From contig NZ_JALHAG010000001.1 of NCBI RefSeq assembly GCF_022819085.1, positions 145,395 through 209,394 on the forward strand: a DNA stretch of 64,000 nucleotides, read 5' to 3'. The notes under the pieces were generated by a model. The model saw only the letters and a program-made list of their open reading frames with translations. It searched no databases and had not been told where the DNA came from. The first letter of the stretch is position 1; each line of letters opens with the position of its first letter. Position numbers and translations under genes: made by a program. The stretch is from Planococcus ruber (lineage in GTDB: Bacteria > Bacillota > Bacilli > Bacillales_A > Planococcaceae). Of this stretch, positions 33,008-43,690 are shown piece after piece.

Positions 33008-33667
33008 ATGAAGAAAGAATTTGTAGTCATCGGCCTCGGGCGATTCGGTGGAAGCATTGTCCGCGAACTGATTGAACAAGATGCAGATGTAATGGCAATT
33101 GATAAAGATACTGAACGGGTTGATGAATTTGCGAGCATCGCGACGCAGGCAGTTGTCGCTGATACGACAGATGAAGCGGTACTTAAATCTCTCGGCATCC
33201 GCAATTTTGAACATGTCATTGTCGCCATCGGTGAAAATATCCAAGCGAGCATCCTTACGACATTAATGCTAAAAGAAATAGGCGTCAAAAAGATCACCGT
33301 TAAAGCCCAAAATGACTACCATGCGAAAGTGTTGAACAAAATAGGGGCGGATCACGTCGTTCATCCGGAACGGGATATGGGGATCCGAATCGCCCATAAT
33401 ATGTTATCCAATAATGTGTTGGATTACTTAGAGTTATCGGATGAGCATTCCATTGCCGAGATCCAAGCCAATGAAAAGCTCGCGGGGCGAACGTTGATCG
33501 GTTTAGACATACGCGCAAAATACGGCATTAATATCGTCGCCATTAAAAGAGAAGGCCAAATCTTAGTATCGCCGCAGGCCGATATGGAAATCGAATTGGC
33601 CGACGTATTGATCATTATCGGGTCGGATGCGGATATCAACCGATTTGAAAAGAAAGTCCTCAACTGA
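33008..33667 (+). CDS. ktrC: Ktr potassium uptake regulatory subunit KtrC
   Basis: A 219-residue cytosolic gating ring subunit. The N-terminal RCK domain binds nucleotide (GLGRFGGS at about 8-15, with acidic D in AIDKD at about 36-40). The C-terminal RCK_C domain (about 140-219) is where c-di-AMP binds in KtrA/KtrC homologues. It partners with KtrD (0.2 kb). The second of two ATGs is chosen, 6 bases after GGGGG. In B. subtilis ktrC also lies just upstream of rnjA, on the opposite strand as here. Confidence 0.93.
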   Translation: MKKEFVVIGLGRFGGSIVRELIEQDADVMAIDKDTERVDEFASIATQAVVADTTDEAVLKSLGIRNFEHVIVAIGENIQASILTTLMLKEIGVKKITVKAQNDYHAKVLNKIGADHVVHPERDMGIRIAHNMLSNNVLDYLELSDEHSIAEIQANEKLAGRTLIGLDIRAKYGINIVAIKREGQILVSPQADMEIELADVLIIIGSDADINRFEKKVLN

Positions 33668-33683
33668 AAACGGAGGATAATAG

Positions 33684-33729
33684 AAAAAAAGCGTTCGCGT
33701 CAGGAATTCCTGACACGAACGCTTTTTTT
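33684..33729 (+). terminator. Terminator of ktrC
   Basis: A long stem containing GCGTTCG, GTCAGGAATTCCTGAC and CGAACGC, flanked by A and T runs, with a single mismatch. Usable from either side. Confidence 0.9.
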
Positions 33730-33757
33730 GTTGATGATAGTTGAAATTTTTTTCTGA

Positions 33758-33878
33758 TGTCCAGTCTGCAGCACCTAGCCCCACGAGACGCTTCGGTCTT
33801 GCCGATAATGGCAAAGAATGCCATTGCCTTCAAAACCTCCAGCGATTGTCGGGGCTGAACAGGTGGTTCCGCTTTTCT
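33758..33878 (+). repeat. Structured intergenic repeat, type A (copy A1)
   Basis: Begins TGTCCAGTCTGC and ends GGTTCCGCTTTTCT. Outer stem CACCTAGCCCC (33772-33782) pairs with GGGGCT...AGGTG (33851-33865); inner hairpins are AGACGCTTCGGTCT and AATGGCAAAGAATGCCATT. Type A shares its ends with type B but has a different core. Copy A2 at 44.6 kb pairs GCGCCC with GGGCGC at the position that here pairs CACCT with AGGTG. The element ends inside the rnjA stop codon. Confidence 0.85.
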
Positions 33879-35544
33879 AGACTTCCATGATGATCGGCAA
33901 GATCATTGGGCGGCGTTTTGTTTTTTCATATAGGTACGGCCCCAACACGTCTGAGATATCGCTTTTCAGCTCAGCCCATTCAGTGTTTTTGCCATGGATC
34001 TTTTTGTTTAAATGGCGGTTCAGCATTTGCTGAGCCTCGTAGATCATCGTTCCGGATTCACGCATGTAGACAAATCCGCGCGAGATGATGTCCGGACCGG
34101 ATACCATTTTGTTTTTCTTCATATCAACGCTGACTACAACGATGACCAATCCTTCTTCAGAAAGCACACGGCGGTCGCGTAGAACGATATTGCCGATGTC
34201 GCCGATGCCGCTTCCGTCGATGTAAACATCTCCGGCAGGAATGCGTCCGGCAACAGAAGCTTCATTTTGGCTAAGTGCCAAGACATCGCCGTTTTCCATG
34301 ATGAACGTGTTTTCCAGCGGCACATCGCAATCCACGGCTAACTGGGCATGGATTTTTTGCATGCGGTGTTCGCCGTGGATCGGCATAAAGAATTTTGGTT
34401 TGATCAAACGAAGCATCAATTTGTTTTCCGGCTGTGAACCGTGTCCGGAAGTATGGACGTTGTTCAATGAGCCGTGGATCACATCTGCTCCGGCGCGGAA
34501 CAGCAAATTGATCGTCCGGTTGACGCTGCTCGTATTGCCCGGAATCGGGGAAGACGAGAAAACGACCGTATCATTCGGCTGGATCTGGATTTGACGATGC
34601 GTCCCGTTGGCAATTCTTGAAAGAGCTGCCATCGGCTCGCCTTGGGAACCTGTACATAGAATCAGCACTTCATTGGCAGGCAGGCGGTTCAATGTTTGCG
34701 TATCTACGAAAGCATCTTCTGGTGCGGTAATATAGCCAAGTTCACGGCCGATTGTTATCGCGTTGTCCATGCTTCGGCCGAATACCGCAATTTTGCGGCC
34801 TTGAGCCACAGCTTCGTCTGTCACTTGCTGAAGGCGATAAATATTAGATGCGAATGTTGCAAAAATTAAGCGGCCATCCACTTTTCTCATAATGTCCTTG
34901 ATGGACTCGCCGACTTTGCGTTCAGACATCGTGAAGTCGGGAACTTCAGCATTTGTACTATCAGAAAGCAGGCATAGCACGCCTTCGCTTCCGATTTGAG
35001 CCATTTTCAACAAGTTGGCAGGTTCGCCTACCGGCGTGAAATCGAACTTGAAATCTCCAGTATGGACGATGTTGCCGGGAGGCGTTTTGACGACGACTCC
35101 GAAAGCATCTGGTATACTGTGGGTCGTACGGAAGAAACTGACTGAAGTTTTCCGGAATTTGATGACATCTTCCTCTTCGATTTCAATCATTTTAGTTTGG
35201 CGAAGCAAACCATGTTCTTCTAATTTCTTGCGCAGCAAGCCTAAAGCCAGTTTGCCGCCATAGACCGGAATGTTGATCTTTTTCAAGAGGTAAGGGATTC
35301 CGCCGATATGGTCTTCATGTCCGTGTGTCACGAACAAGCCTTTAATTTTGTCTGCGTTTTTTACGAGATAAGTATAATCCGGAATAACATAATCGATTCC
35401 GAGCAAATCGTCTTCCGGAAATTTGATGCCCGCATCGATCAGAATGATTTCATCCTGGAACTGGACACCATACGTATTTTTGCCGATTTCGCCTAGTCCG
35501 CCGAGTGCGAATACAGCTGTTTGATCATTCTTAACAAATTTCAT
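33877..35544 (-). CDS. rnjA: Ribonuclease J1
   Basis: A 555-residue metallo-beta-lactamase/beta-CASP nuclease, endonuclease and 5'-3' exonuclease, central to mRNA turnover. The zinc-binding [10 protein letters not shown] motif is at about 73-82, with further His ligands near 144 and Asp near 166; the beta-CASP region and C-terminal domain follow. The length matches B. subtilis RNase J1 (555). It begins 2 bases after the rpoY stop and has no strong own ribosome binding site, suggesting coupling. Transcribed toward ktrC. Confidence 0.95.
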   Translation of the reverse strand: MKFVKNDQTAVFALGGLGEIGKNTYGVQFQDEIILIDAGIKFPEDDLLGIDYVIPDYTYLVKNADKIKGLFVTHGHEDHIGGIPYLLKKINIPVYGGKLALGLLRKKLEEHGLLRQTKMIEIEEEDVIKFRKTSVSFFRTTHSIPDAFGVVVKTPPGNIVHTGDFKFDFTPVGEPANLLKMAQIGSEGVLCLLSDSTNAEVPDFTMSERKVGESIKDIMRKVDGRLIFATFASNIYRLQQVTDEAVAQGRKIAVFGRSMDNAITIGRELGYITAPEDAFVDTQTLNRLPANEVLILCTGSQGEPMAALSRIANGTHRQIQIQPNDTVVFSSSPIPGNTSSVNRTINLLFRAGADVIHGSLNNVHTSGHGSQPENKLMLRLIKPKFFMPIHGEHRMQKIHAQLAVDCDVPLENTFIMENGDVLALSQNEASVAGRIPAGDVYIDGSGIGDIGNIVLRDRRVLSEEGLVIVVVSVDMKKNKMVSGPDIISRGFVYMRESGTMIYEAQQMLNRHLNKKIHGKNTEWAELKSDISDVLGPYLYEKTKRRPMILPIIMEV

Positions 35545-35546
35545 AG

Positions 35547-35759
35547 TCAGTCCAAGCTCTCAACTTCGAAATTTTCGCTGGCTTGTTCATATTCCAAATG
35601 GCTTCCTTCAAGCAGCTGGATAAATTCGATGTTATAGTTGCGGTCTTTCAAGTGGAATCTTACTTCTCGCTCGGATGATGCTTCTACATAGAGGCTCTTG
35701 GTGTTTTCGCGAACTGGGACCTCTGCACGGTTTTCTTGATACAATACTTTAAAAATCAT
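35547..35759 (-). CDS. rpoY: RNA polymerase epsilon subunit RpoY
   Basis: A 70-residue protein of the RpoY (YkzG, DUF1447) family, a small RNA polymerase subunit of Firmicutes. Starts [20 protein letters not shown], with SLYVEA and [12 protein letters not shown] as family segments. The ATG at 35759 is chosen because AAAGGAG lies 7 bases upstream; an upstream in-frame codon extends over the binding site. Always next to rnjA in Bacilli, as here. Confidence 0.93.
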   Translation of the reverse strand: MIFKVLYQENRAEVPVRENTKSLYVEASSEREVRFHLKDRNYNIEFIQLLEGSHLEYEQASENFEVESLD

Positions 35760-35829
35760 AATTTGCTCTCCTTTTGCACGTTCAATTAAATTCACTTTCT
35801 TTATATTATCATGACCGTGTTTTAAAATA

Positions 35830-35863
35830 AAGAATAGCCCTCCTTATTTATTAAGAAGGGCTA
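35830..35863 (-). terminator. Terminator of the 25-residue peptide gene
   Basis: On the minus strand AGCCCTTCTT pairs with AAGGAGGGCT (one mismatch) around a 9-base AT loop, followed by ATTCTTTATTTT. It lies 8 bases after the peptide's stop and just before the rpoY promoter region. Confidence 0.75.
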
Positions 35864-35869
35864 AACCGA

Positions 35870-35947
35870 TTATGCGATTTTCTTTTTGTTCATAATGCCG
35901 TTTAGCTGTCTGAGAAGTCTTCTTTTCATACGTTTCAGTTTCAGCAT
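35870..35947 (-). CDS. Small basic 25-residue peptide with its own transcription unit
   Basis: ATG at 35947, 7 bases after GGAGTGAG, opens a 25-codon frame reading MLKLKRMKRRL, RQLNGIMN, KKKIA and ending TAA. Ten of 25 residues are Lys or Arg, and with the Leu/Met/Ile spacing the first half could form a basic amphipathic helix. A consensus promoter lies 23 bases upstream and a terminator 8 bases downstream, so the transcript would be about 130 bases. I do not recognise the product. It may be a peptide gene, or a small RNA that also encodes a peptide. Confidence 0.6.
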   Translation of the reverse strand: MLKLKRMKRRLLRQLNGIMNKKKIA

Positions 35948-35969
35948 GGCTATCTCACTCCTTAAATGC

Positions 35970-35998
35970 ATTATACTGTATTTTCAGATAAATGTAAA
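35970..35998 (-). promoter_or_regulatory. Sigma-A promoter of the 25-residue peptide gene
   Basis: On the minus strand TTTACA (35998-35993), a 17-base spacer and TATAAT (35975-35970). Five of six and six of six consensus matches at ideal spacing. The predicted start site near 35963 gives a leader of about 16 bases. Confidence 0.8.
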
Positions 35999-36013
35999 GA
36001 TTGAGGGCTGTTT

Positions 36014-36019
36014 TATAAT
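36014..36019 (+). promoter_or_regulatory. -10 box before the HAD phosphatase gene
   Basis: TATAAT about 25 bases before the start; no matching -35 at the right distance. Confidence 0.3.
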
Positions 36020-36043
36020 AAAAAATTGATAGGAGAATGATGC

Positions 36044-36814
36044 ATGAGTAAATTATTGTTATTGGATATTGATGGAACATTGATGAATTCGAAAAAAGAA
36101 ATTCCGGAAAGTGCAAAAGCTGCATTGATCCAGGCGAAAGAAAACGGACATGATTTGGCTATCGCTACCGGACGGGCTCCTTTTATGATTAATAAAGTTT
36201 TAAAAGAAACGGGCATTCGTACATATATTACTTTTAATGGCCAATACATTGTCCATGAAGATGAGTGCATCCACAGGGAAGCGCTAGATACAGATCTTTT
36301 GTCATCGATTGTTGAATTTGCAGAAAAGCGCGCGCACCCGATTGTTTTCATGAATGAGAAAAAAATGGTTTCATCCATTGACTACCATCCTGATATCGAT
36401 GAAAGCATCAAAACTTTAAAATTCCCTCATCCTGAAATGGTGGAAGATTTTCATAAAGACCATGACATTTACCAGGCGCTTGTTTTTTGTGAGGAAGACG
36501 AAGAGCAGCAATATCATGATACATTCAAGGAAATGCAATTTGTCCGTTGGCACCGCGTGTCATGCGACATCTTGCCGAAAGGCGGAACAAAAGCGAGCGG
36601 CATTGAACATTTAATCCGCGCAACCGGCCACACCCTCGAAGACACAATTGCTTTTGGCGACGGCTTGAATGATTTGCAGATGATGGAGAAGGCAGGCATT
36701 AGCGTAGCGATGGCAAACGGCCATGAAGAAACGAAAAAGCGCGCAACCTATGTAACGGATCATGTGGATGAAGACGGGCTCGCCAATGCATTCAAACATT
36801 TGAAGCTAATTTAA
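36044..36814 (+). CDS. HAD-superfamily (Cof-type) sugar-phosphate phosphatase, YkrA-like
   Basis: A 256-residue HAD hydrolase of the Cof subfamily (C2 cap). Motif I is DIDGTLMN (about 7-14; nucleophile and acid Asp), motif II Thr in IATGRAP (about 44-50), motif III Lys near 185 (KGGTKASG), motif IV GDGLNDLQMM (about 205-214). Substrates are probably small phosphorylated metabolites. Position between rpoY/rnjA and def matches ykrA of B. subtilis. Ribosome binding site TAGGAG, 7 bases before ATG. Confidence 0.9.
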   Translation: MSKLLLLDIDGTLMNSKKEIPESAKAALIQAKENGHDLAIATGRAPFMINKVLKETGIRTYITFNGQYIVHEDECIHREALDTDLLSSIVEFAEKRAHPIVFMNEKKMVSSIDYHPDIDESIKTLKFPHPEMVEDFHKDHDIYQALVFCEEDEEQQYHDTFKEMQFVRWHRVSCDILPKGGTKASGIEHLIRATGHTLEDTIAFGDGLNDLQMMEKAGISVAMANGHEETKKRATYVTDHVDEDGLANAFKHLKLI

Positions 36815-36829
36815 ATAGAATAAGCAAAA

Positions 36830-36862
36830 AAAAGAGGCTCGGATTATTCATCCGAGTCTCTT
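36830..36862. terminator. Bidirectional terminator between the HAD gene and def
   Basis: AAGAGGCTCGGA / TCCGAGTCTCTT forms a 12-bp stem (one G-U pair) with a 7-base loop between two convergent genes; an A run precedes it. Confidence 0.85.
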
Positions 36863-37410
36863 CCTATTGGCATGGCATTTTCAATTTCGGCAAACGGGTT
36901 TTTAGGATTGATGTGGTCAAAGAACATAACGCCATTCAAATGATCGAGCTCATGCTGGAAAGCAATAGCCGGCAGCCCTTTTAAACGCATTTTGTATTCT
37001 TCGCCTTCTAGATTGAAAGCTTTGATGGTGATGCGGGCATGGCGGGGAACATATCCCGGAATAGCGCGGTCTACGGATAAACAGCCTTCGCCAGCAGTCA
37101 AATAAGCTTTTTCGACAGAATGGCTGACGATTTTAGGATTGATGGCAATCAAGCTTAGATTTTCGCCGCTTGTTTCATCAAAATGCAGCGCGAAAATCCG
37201 TTTCGCCTGGTTGACTTGAGGAGCTGCAATCCCAACACCTGGGCGCAGATCATATTTTTCGATCATTTCATCGTCTTGGCTATTAATGACATATTGCAAA
37301 AGGTCCTCGGCAAGTTTACGGTCTTCTTCGGAAAGCGGAAAGCTTACTTCTTCCGAACGTTGACGGAGCGTAGGATGGCCTTCGCGGATTATATCTTTCA
37401 TGAGTATCAA
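36844..37410 (-). CDS. def: Peptide deformylase
   Basis: A 188-residue metallo-deformylase removing the N-formyl group from new proteins. The three motifs are complete: GVGIAAPQ (about 60-67), EGCLSV (about 112-117) and QHELDH (about 153-158), with Cys, His and His as metal ligands and Glu as catalyst. Length and inserts fit a type 2 enzyme, like B. subtilis YkrB/DefB. TTG at 37410 is chosen because AAAGGATG precedes it and the family begins MI-M; ATG at 37401 is the alternative. Confidence 0.94.
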   Translation of the reverse strand: MILMKDIIREGHPTLRQRSEEVSFPLSEEDRKLAEDLLQYVINSQDDEMIEKYDLRPGVGIAAPQVNQAKRIFALHFDETSGENLSLIAINPKIVSHSVEKAYLTAGEGCLSVDRAIPGYVPRHARITIKAFNLEGEEYKMRLKGLPAIAFQHELDHLNGVMFFDHINPKNPFAEIENAMPIGRDSDE

Positions 37411-37446
37411 GTGTATTCATCCTTTCATACTGACACATTACACTTA

Positions 37447-37452
37447 AGTATA
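37447..37452 (-). promoter_or_regulatory. -10 box of def
   Basis: TATACT on the minus strand about 37 bases before the start, weak -35. Confidence 0.3.
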
Positions 37453-37511
37453 ACGCACGAACGGGAAAGCCGGAAAGAAAAAAGCAACACTGCCCGTGAA
37501 TTTGCGTTTGC

Positions 37512-37554
37512 GCCTATTTTATAGGCTTAAAATTTGCCTGCTCTGTTTTAAGCC
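37512..37554. other. Two overlapping, mutually exclusive inverted repeats
   Basis: GCCTAT-TTT-ATAGGC (37512-37526) and GGCTTAAAA / TTTTAAGCC (37524-37532 and 37546-37554) share GGC. They sit in the 342-base gap between def and the YkyA gene, which otherwise holds the def promoter region, a type A remnant (37555-37587) and repeat B2. Confidence 0.5.
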
Positions 37555-37588
37555 TGCCGGGGCTCTCTGGGCGCTTGCGCTTTTCTAT

Positions 37589-37708
37589 TGTCCAGACTCC
37601 AGCAGCCAAGTTCTCTGGACTTAAGCCGTCTCACCTGTGCGGCAGAATACGCCGCTTCGGCAATCCGTCTTATGCCCGTCGAACTTACATGGCTACTTGC
37701 GCTTTTCT
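37589..37708 (+). repeat. Structured intergenic repeat, type B (copy B2)
   Basis: Begins TGTCCAGACTCC and ends CTTGCGCTTTTCT. Outer stem AGCC-AAGTTC (37604-37613) pairs with GAACTT...GGCT (37681-37694), changed on both sides relative to B1 and B3. It is preceded by the last 30 bases of a type A module (GCCGGGGCTCTCTGGGCGCTTGCGCTTTTC), giving the same A-B order as the intact pair at 44.6 kb. It lies about 45 bases before the start of the YkyA-like gene. Confidence 0.85.
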
Positions 37709-37752
37709 ATCACGAATATTATAGTTAATTTATGTAATAAGGAGGTTTTTTT

Positions 37753-38397
37753 GTGAAAAAAGTTTTTATGACAACGATTTTTTCGAGTGCTTTATTGCTA
37801 AGTGCTTGTTCAGGGCAATACGCCGGAGAACAATTGGATAATGTATTACAAGACACATTTTCTGCTGAAAAAGAGTACCGGGATACGCAAAGTGAAATGG
37901 AAAAGCTGGAAAAGAACGAACAGCAATTATTCGAGTCCATTATGGGCTTGACTCAGGAGCAGCAAGAAGAAGTAAGCAGCCAAGCGCAGGAGGCGATGGA
38001 ATCGGCTGATCAGCGTTTAGAACTCCTGAAAAATGAAAACGAATCGATGCAGAATGCCGAAGAAGAATTTAAGGCAATTGACACGGTAATCGAAGAAACC
38101 GATGAAGATTCGCTGAAAACGGATTTAACGGAGCTGAAAACGAAAATGCAGGAACGCTTCGAAGCGCATGCGGATTTTGCAGAAGCTTATGAAGAACTGA
38201 CAGCCCTTCAAAAAGAGCTTTACGATATGCTCCTGAACGAAGAAACAGAACTTCAAGCTTTGCAGGAAAAAGCGATGGAAGTAAATGAGAAAAACACAGC
38301 GGTCCAAGAAACTGTGGCAGTTTTCAATGAACGGACCGAACAGTTCAATGAGATGAAAGACAATGTGATTGAAGAGCTTGAAAAAGAAGAGAAATGA
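37753..38397 (+). CDS. ykyA: YkyA-like putative cell-wall-associated lipoprotein
   Basis: A 214-residue lipoprotein. Signal peptide with lipobox LLSAC (Cys near 19), followed by an almost entirely helical, charged region with heptad-like spacing (about 35-210), expected to form coiled coils on the outer face of the membrane. It matches the YkyA family by layout and by lying between def and pdhA as in B. subtilis. GTG start 8 bases after AAGGAGG. Role unknown. Confidence 0.82.
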   Translation: MKKVFMTTIFSSALLLSACSGQYAGEQLDNVLQDTFSAEKEYRDTQSEMEKLEKNEQQLFESIMGLTQEQQEEVSSQAQEAMESADQRLELLKNENESMQNAEEEFKAIDTVIEETDEDSLKTDLTELKTKMQERFEAHADFAEAYEELTALQKELYDMLLNEETELQALQEKAMEVNEKNTAVQETVAVFNERTEQFNEMKDNVIEELEKEEK

Positions 38398-38432
38398 AGA
38401 AATGCTTAGAAACCCTAAATAGAGAGACGAAA

Positions 38433-38466
38433 AGAGCTGCCTTATAGACTTGGGCAGCTCTTTTTC
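38433..38466 (+). terminator. Terminator of the YkyA-like gene
   Basis: AGAGCTGCC / GGGCAGCTCT stem of 9 bp, 10-base loop, then TTTTT. Confidence 0.85.
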
Positions 38467-38498
38467 TGTCCTATAAAAGGAAGGATTAACTCTTCCTG

Positions 38499-38507
38499 TG
38501 ATATAAT
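38499..38507 (+). promoter_or_regulatory. Possible upstream pdh promoter (extended -10)
   Basis: TGA-TATAAT, a perfect -10 with TG extension, lies 190 bases before pdhA; no -35. It would give a second, longer pdh leader. Confidence 0.4.
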
Positions 38508-38595
38508 ACAGGGCTATTGGAAACGGTAGTACAGTTTTTAAGCGCAAAGCATTTCCTTCTATAGAATAGGCTTGATAACTAACGGTTCGCAATGA

Positions 38596-38624
38596 TTGAC
38601 CATGCAATTCAAGTAACGTATACT
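38596..38624 (+). promoter_or_regulatory. Main sigma-A promoter of the pdhABCD operon
   Basis: TTGACC, 17-base spacer, TATACT: five of six matches at each box and ideal spacing. The transcript would start near 38631 with a leader of about 65 bases. Confidence 0.85.
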
Positions 38625-38660
38625 GAGAAGGAATGTGCAATTGTATTACTATATCAATAA

Positions 38661-39809
<1,149 letters not shown>

Positions 39810-39812
39810 GCG

Positions 39813-40790
39813 ATGGCACAAATGACTATGGTTCAAGCAATTACCGACGCTCTGAAAACAGAGATGCAAAACGATGAAAATGTGCTTGTTTTCGGGGAAG
39901 ACGTAGGAAATAACGGCGGTGTTTTCCGTGCAACAGAAGGATTGCAAAAAGAATTCGGTGAAGACCGTGTATTCGATACGCCTCTAGCTGAGTCAGGGAT
40001 CGGCGGCCTAGCTATCGGTCTTGCGCTGCAAGGTTTCCGTCCGGTTCCGGAAATCCAATTTTTCGGGTTTGTTTATGAAGTAATGGATTCAATCAGCGGC
40101 CAAATGGCTCGTATGCGCTTCCGCAGCGGCGGTAGCTTAAATGCACCAATTACGCTGCGTTCACCTTTCGGCGGTGGTGTTCACACACCTGAAATGCACG
40201 CAGACTCTCTAGAATTGCTGATGACTTCACAGCCAGGTTTAAAAGTGGTTGTGCCGTCAACTCCGTATGATGCAAAAGGTTTGTTAATTTCTGCAATCCG
40301 CGACAACGACCCGGTTATTTTCCTTGAGCATTTGAAATTATATCGCTCAGGCCGCCAGGAAGTTCCGGAAGAAGCTTACACAATTCCTTTAGGGAAAGCG
40401 GATATTAAACGTGAAGGCAAAGATTTGACGATTATTGCATACGGTGCAATGGTGCAAGAAAGTTTGAAAGCAGCTGAAGAACTTGAAAAAGAAGGCTATT
40501 CTGCAGAAGTAATCGACCTTCGTACGATCCAGCCTTTGGATATTGAAACGATTGTCGCTTCAGTAGAAAAGACTGGACGCGCAATGGTTGTCCAAGAAGC
40601 CCAAAAACAAGCGGGTATTGCTGCAAACGTTGTAGCTGAAATCATGGATCGTGCGATTTTGAGCTTAGAAGCTCCTGTACTTCGCGTAGCAGCTCCAGAT
40701 TCCATTTTCCCATTCTCACAAGCTGAACAAGTTTGGCTTCCAAACTCGAAGGATATAATAGAAACAGCTAAGAAAGTGTTAACGTTCTAA
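39813..40790 (+). CDS. pdhB: Pyruvate dehydrogenase E1 component beta subunit
   Basis: A 325-residue E1 beta subunit. GEDVG (about 28-32) with its conserved Glu near the ThDP aminopyrimidine, and the transketolase C-terminal domain with [10 protein letters not shown] (about 260-269) are present. Standard length. Cotranscribed with pdhA. Confidence 0.96.
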   Translation: MAQMTMVQAITDALKTEMQNDENVLVFGEDVGNNGGVFRATEGLQKEFGEDRVFDTPLAESGIGGLAIGLALQGFRPVPEIQFFGFVYEVMDSISGQMARMRFRSGGSLNAPITLRSPFGGGVHTPEMHADSLELLMTSQPGLKVVVPSTPYDAKGLLISAIRDNDPVIFLEHLKLYRSGRQEVPEEAYTIPLGKADIKREGKDLTIIAYGAMVQESLKAAEELEKEGYSAEVIDLRTIQPLDIETIVASVEKTGRAMVVQEAQKQAGIAANVVAEIMDRAILSLEAPVLRVAAPDSIFPFSQAEQVWLPNSKDIIETAKKVLTF

Positions 40791-40818
40791 TTCGTTTAGA
40801 AAAGAAAGGGTGAAACTA

Positions 40819-42189
40819 ATGGCTTTTGAATTTCGTTTACCGGATATCGGAGAAGGTATCCATGAAGGTGAAATCGTAAAATGGTTCGTAAAAGCAGGAG
40901 ATCGAATCGAAGAAGATGACATCATGTTTGAAGTGCAAAACGACAAAGCAGTTGTCGAAATGCCTTCACCTGTATCAGGAACAATCAAAGAGATCATCGT
41001 TGAAGAGGGAACAGTAGCAGTTGTTGGTGACGTGCTGGTCCGGATCGAAAGCGACGATGCTTCAGATAACGAAGGAAGCGGAGATGCAGCCCCTTCTGAA
41101 AGCAAAGAAGAAACAGAAGAGCAAGTTCAGGCTGGAACAGCTGAATCTGCCCAGAATGTTGATAAAGAACCCGTAAAAGAAGAAGCGCCTAAAAATGCGG
41201 AAACGGGAGCCGGCGAACAGCCTCAGGCAAAAACGCCAGCTGATCCGAATGCACGCGTGATCGCGATGCCTTCAGTCCGTAAATTTGCAAGAGAAAAAGA
41301 CGTCGATATCACACAAGTTTCAGGATCAGGCAATAATGGCCGCATCTTGAAAGAAGATATCGAATCGTTCTTGAGCGGCGGGCAAGAGCAAGCGGCAGCT
41401 GAAACTGCTCCTGAAGCAGAAGCGGTTGAAAAAGAATCAGCTAAAGAAACAGCAGCTCCAAAAGCGCCGGCTGTTCCCGAAGGCGACTTCCCGGAAACGC
41501 GCGAGAAGATGTCAGGCATCCGCAAAGCGATTGCAAAAGCGATGGTGCATTCAAAACATACGGCTCCTCACGTTACATTAATGGACGAAGTGGACGTTAC
41601 CGAACTAGTAGCACACCGCAAAAAGTTCAAAGATATTGCAGCTGAAAAAGAAATCAAGCTGACTTACTTGCCTTATGTCGTTAAAGCTTTAGTGAGCACA
41701 TTGCGTGAATTCCCGGCATTGAATACATCTTTCGATGATGAAACAAGCGAAATCATCCAAAAACACTATTTCAACATCGGAATCGCAGCAGATACTGAGA
41801 AAGGCTTAATGGTTCCTGTCATTAAAAATGCAGACCGTAAATCCGTATTCTCCATTTCTGATGAAATCAATGGACTTGCAACAAAAGCGCGTGAAGGCAA
41901 ACTGACTGCTGCTGAGATGAAAGGCGCATCGTGCTCAATCACGAATATCGGTTCTGCCGGCGGCCAATGGTTCACTCCAGTCATTAATCACCCTGAAGTG
42001 GCAATTCTTGGAATCGGCCGCATCGCTGAGAAGCCTGTAATTAAAAATGGTGAAATTGTTGCTGCACCTGTGTTAGCATTATCATTGAGCTTCGATCATC
42101 GCATGATTGATGGAGCAACAGCGCAACACGCATTGAATCACATCAAACGCTTATTAAGCGAACCTGAATTATTATTAATGGAGGCGTAA
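40819..42189 (+). CDS. pdhC: Dihydrolipoamide acetyltransferase (E2) of pyruvate dehydrogenase
   Basis: A 456-residue E2. One N-terminal lipoyl domain (1-80) with the lipoylated Lys in NDKAVVEM (about 39-46), an acidic Ala/Glu/Pro-rich linker (about 82-150), the E3-binding domain (about 151-190, [18 protein letters not shown]), a second flexible linker (190-225) and the catalytic acyltransferase domain with DHRMIDGA near the C-terminus (about 428-435). The ATG at 40819 is preferred over an upstream GTG because GAAAGGG is well spaced. Confidence 0.95.
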   Translation: MAFEFRLPDIGEGIHEGEIVKWFVKAGDRIEEDDIMFEVQNDKAVVEMPSPVSGTIKEIIVEEGTVAVVGDVLVRIESDDASDNEGSGDAAPSESKEETEEQVQAGTAESAQNVDKEPVKEEAPKNAETGAGEQPQAKTPADPNARVIAMPSVRKFAREKDVDITQVSGSGNNGRILKEDIESFLSGGQEQAAAETAPEAEAVEKESAKETAAPKAPAVPEGDFPETREKMSGIRKAIAKAMVHSKHTAPHVTLMDEVDVTELVAHRKKFKDIAAEKEIKLTYLPYVVKALVSTLREFPALNTSFDDETSEIIQKHYFNIGIAADTEKGLMVPVIKNADRKSVFSISDEINGLATKAREGKLTAAEMKGASCSITNIGSAGGQWFTPVINHPEVAILGIGRIAEKPVIKNGEIVAAPVLALSLSFDHRMIDGATAQHALNHIKRLLSEPELLLMEA

Positions 42190-42194
42190 AAATT

Positions 42195-43604
42195 ATGGTA
42201 GTAGGAGATTTTCCAATCGAAACAGATACGCTCGTCATCGGCTCAGGCCCTGGGGGATATGTAGCAGCCATCCGCGCAGCGCAAACTGGCCAAAAAGTAA
42301 CAATCGTTGAGAAAGAATATATCGGAGGCGTTTGCTTGAACGTCGGCTGTATCCCTTCGAAAGCTCTAATCTCAGTGGGTCACCGTTTTGAAGAAGCTCA
42401 GCATTCAGATGATATGGGTATTGTCGCAAAAGAAGTATCTATTAACTTTGAAAAAGCGCAGGCTTTCAAAAACGGCGTTGTGAAAAAATTGACTGGCGGT
42501 GTTGAATCGCTTCTAAAAGGAAATAAAGTTGAAATCGTTCGCGGTGAAGCTTATTTCGTAGATGAAAATTCAGTACGTGTGATGGACGAAAAGTCTTCGC
42601 AAACTTACACTTTTAAAAATGTAATCATTGCGACAGGATCTCGTCCAGTGGAAATTCCAACTTTCAAATTCTCTAAACGCGTCATCAACTCAACAGGTGC
42701 TCTAGCACTTCAAGAAGTTCCTAAAAAACTTGTCGTTATCGGCGGGGGATATATCGGAACTGAACTTGGAACTGCTTATGCAAACCTTGGATCTGAAGTA
42801 ACTATCCTTGAAGGTGCCCCTGATATCTTAGCTGGATTCGAAAAGCAAATGACGGCTATCGTTAAAAAAGGCTTGAAGAAAAAAGGCGTTGAAGTTATCA
42901 CAAAAGCATCTGCTAAAGGTGTAGAAGAAACTGAAAACGGCGTTACTGTAAAATACGAAGCTGGCGGGGAAGAAAAAACCGTTGAAGCGGATTACGTATT
43001 GGTAACAGTTGGCCGCCGTCCGAACACAGATGAAATGGGACTTGAAGAAGTCGGCGTGAAAATGTCTGAACGCGGTCTGATCGAAGTCGACAAACAATGC
43101 CGTACAAACATCCCTAACTTCTATGCAATCGGAGACGTTGTACCTGGCCTTCAACTTGCTCATAAAGCATCTTATGAAGGCAAAGTCGCTGCAGAAGCGA
43201 TTGCTGGAGAAAAATCAGAAGTGGATTACTTGGCAATTCCTGCGGTCTGCTTTACAGATCCTGAACTTGCAAGCGTCGGCTTAACTGAAGAGCAGGCAAA
43301 AGAACAAGGATTTGAAGCGGCTGCTGCTAAATTCCCATTCGGAGCTAATGGCCGTGCACTTGCACTTAATGCATCTGAAGGTTTTGTGAAACTTGTTTCA
43401 CGCAAATCAGATGGTTTATTGCTTGGTGCTCACATCGTTGGTGCTGGTGCGTCTGATATGATCGCTGAATTAGGCCTTGCTATTGAAGCGGGTATGACAG
43501 TCGAAGACATCGCAATGACGATCCACGCTCACCCAACATTGGCTGAAATTACAATGGAAGCTGCAGAAGTGGCACTTGGAACTCCAATCCATATCATTAA
43601 ATAA
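42195..43604 (+). CDS. pdhD: Dihydrolipoamide dehydrogenase (E3)
   Basis: A 469-residue FAD/NAD disulfide oxidoreductase. FAD motif [10 protein letters not shown] (about 16-25), redox disulfide [13 protein letters not shown] (about 44-56), NAD motif [11 protein letters not shown] (about 183-193), and the C-terminal HAHPTLAE with the catalytic base His (about 446-453). It serves pyruvate dehydrogenase and probably 2-oxoglutarate dehydrogenase. Last gene of pdhABCD; GGAGG 10 bases before ATG. Confidence 0.96.
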   Translation: MVVGDFPIETDTLVIGSGPGGYVAAIRAAQTGQKVTIVEKEYIGGVCLNVGCIPSKALISVGHRFEEAQHSDDMGIVAKEVSINFEKAQAFKNGVVKKLTGGVESLLKGNKVEIVRGEAYFVDENSVRVMDEKSSQTYTFKNVIIATGSRPVEIPTFKFSKRVINSTGALALQEVPKKLVVIGGGYIGTELGTAYANLGSEVTILEGAPDILAGFEKQMTAIVKKGLKKKGVEVITKASAKGVEETENGVTVKYEAGGEEKTVEADYVLVTVGRRPNTDEMGLEEVGVKMSERGLIEVDKQCRTNIPNFYAIGDVVPGLQLAHKASYEGKVAAEAIAGEKSEVDYLAIPAVCFTDPELASVGLTEEQAKEQGFEAAAAKFPFGANGRALALNASEGFVKLVSRKSDGLLLGAHIVGAGASDMIAELGLAIEAGMTVEDIAMTIHAHPTLAEITMEAAEVALGTPIHIIK

Positions 43605-43610
43605 TGAAAG

Positions 43611-43646
43611 AAGAAATCCGCATTTTCATGCGGGTTTCTTTTTTTA
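43611..43646 (+). terminator. Terminator of pdhABCD
   Basis: AAGAAATCCGCAT / ATGCGGGTTTCTT, 13-bp stem with one G-U pair and a 4-base loop, then T run. Confidence 0.9.
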
Positions 43647-43690
43647 TGCCTTTATTCATGATAGAATGGCACCGAAAGGGTGATAGTGAT

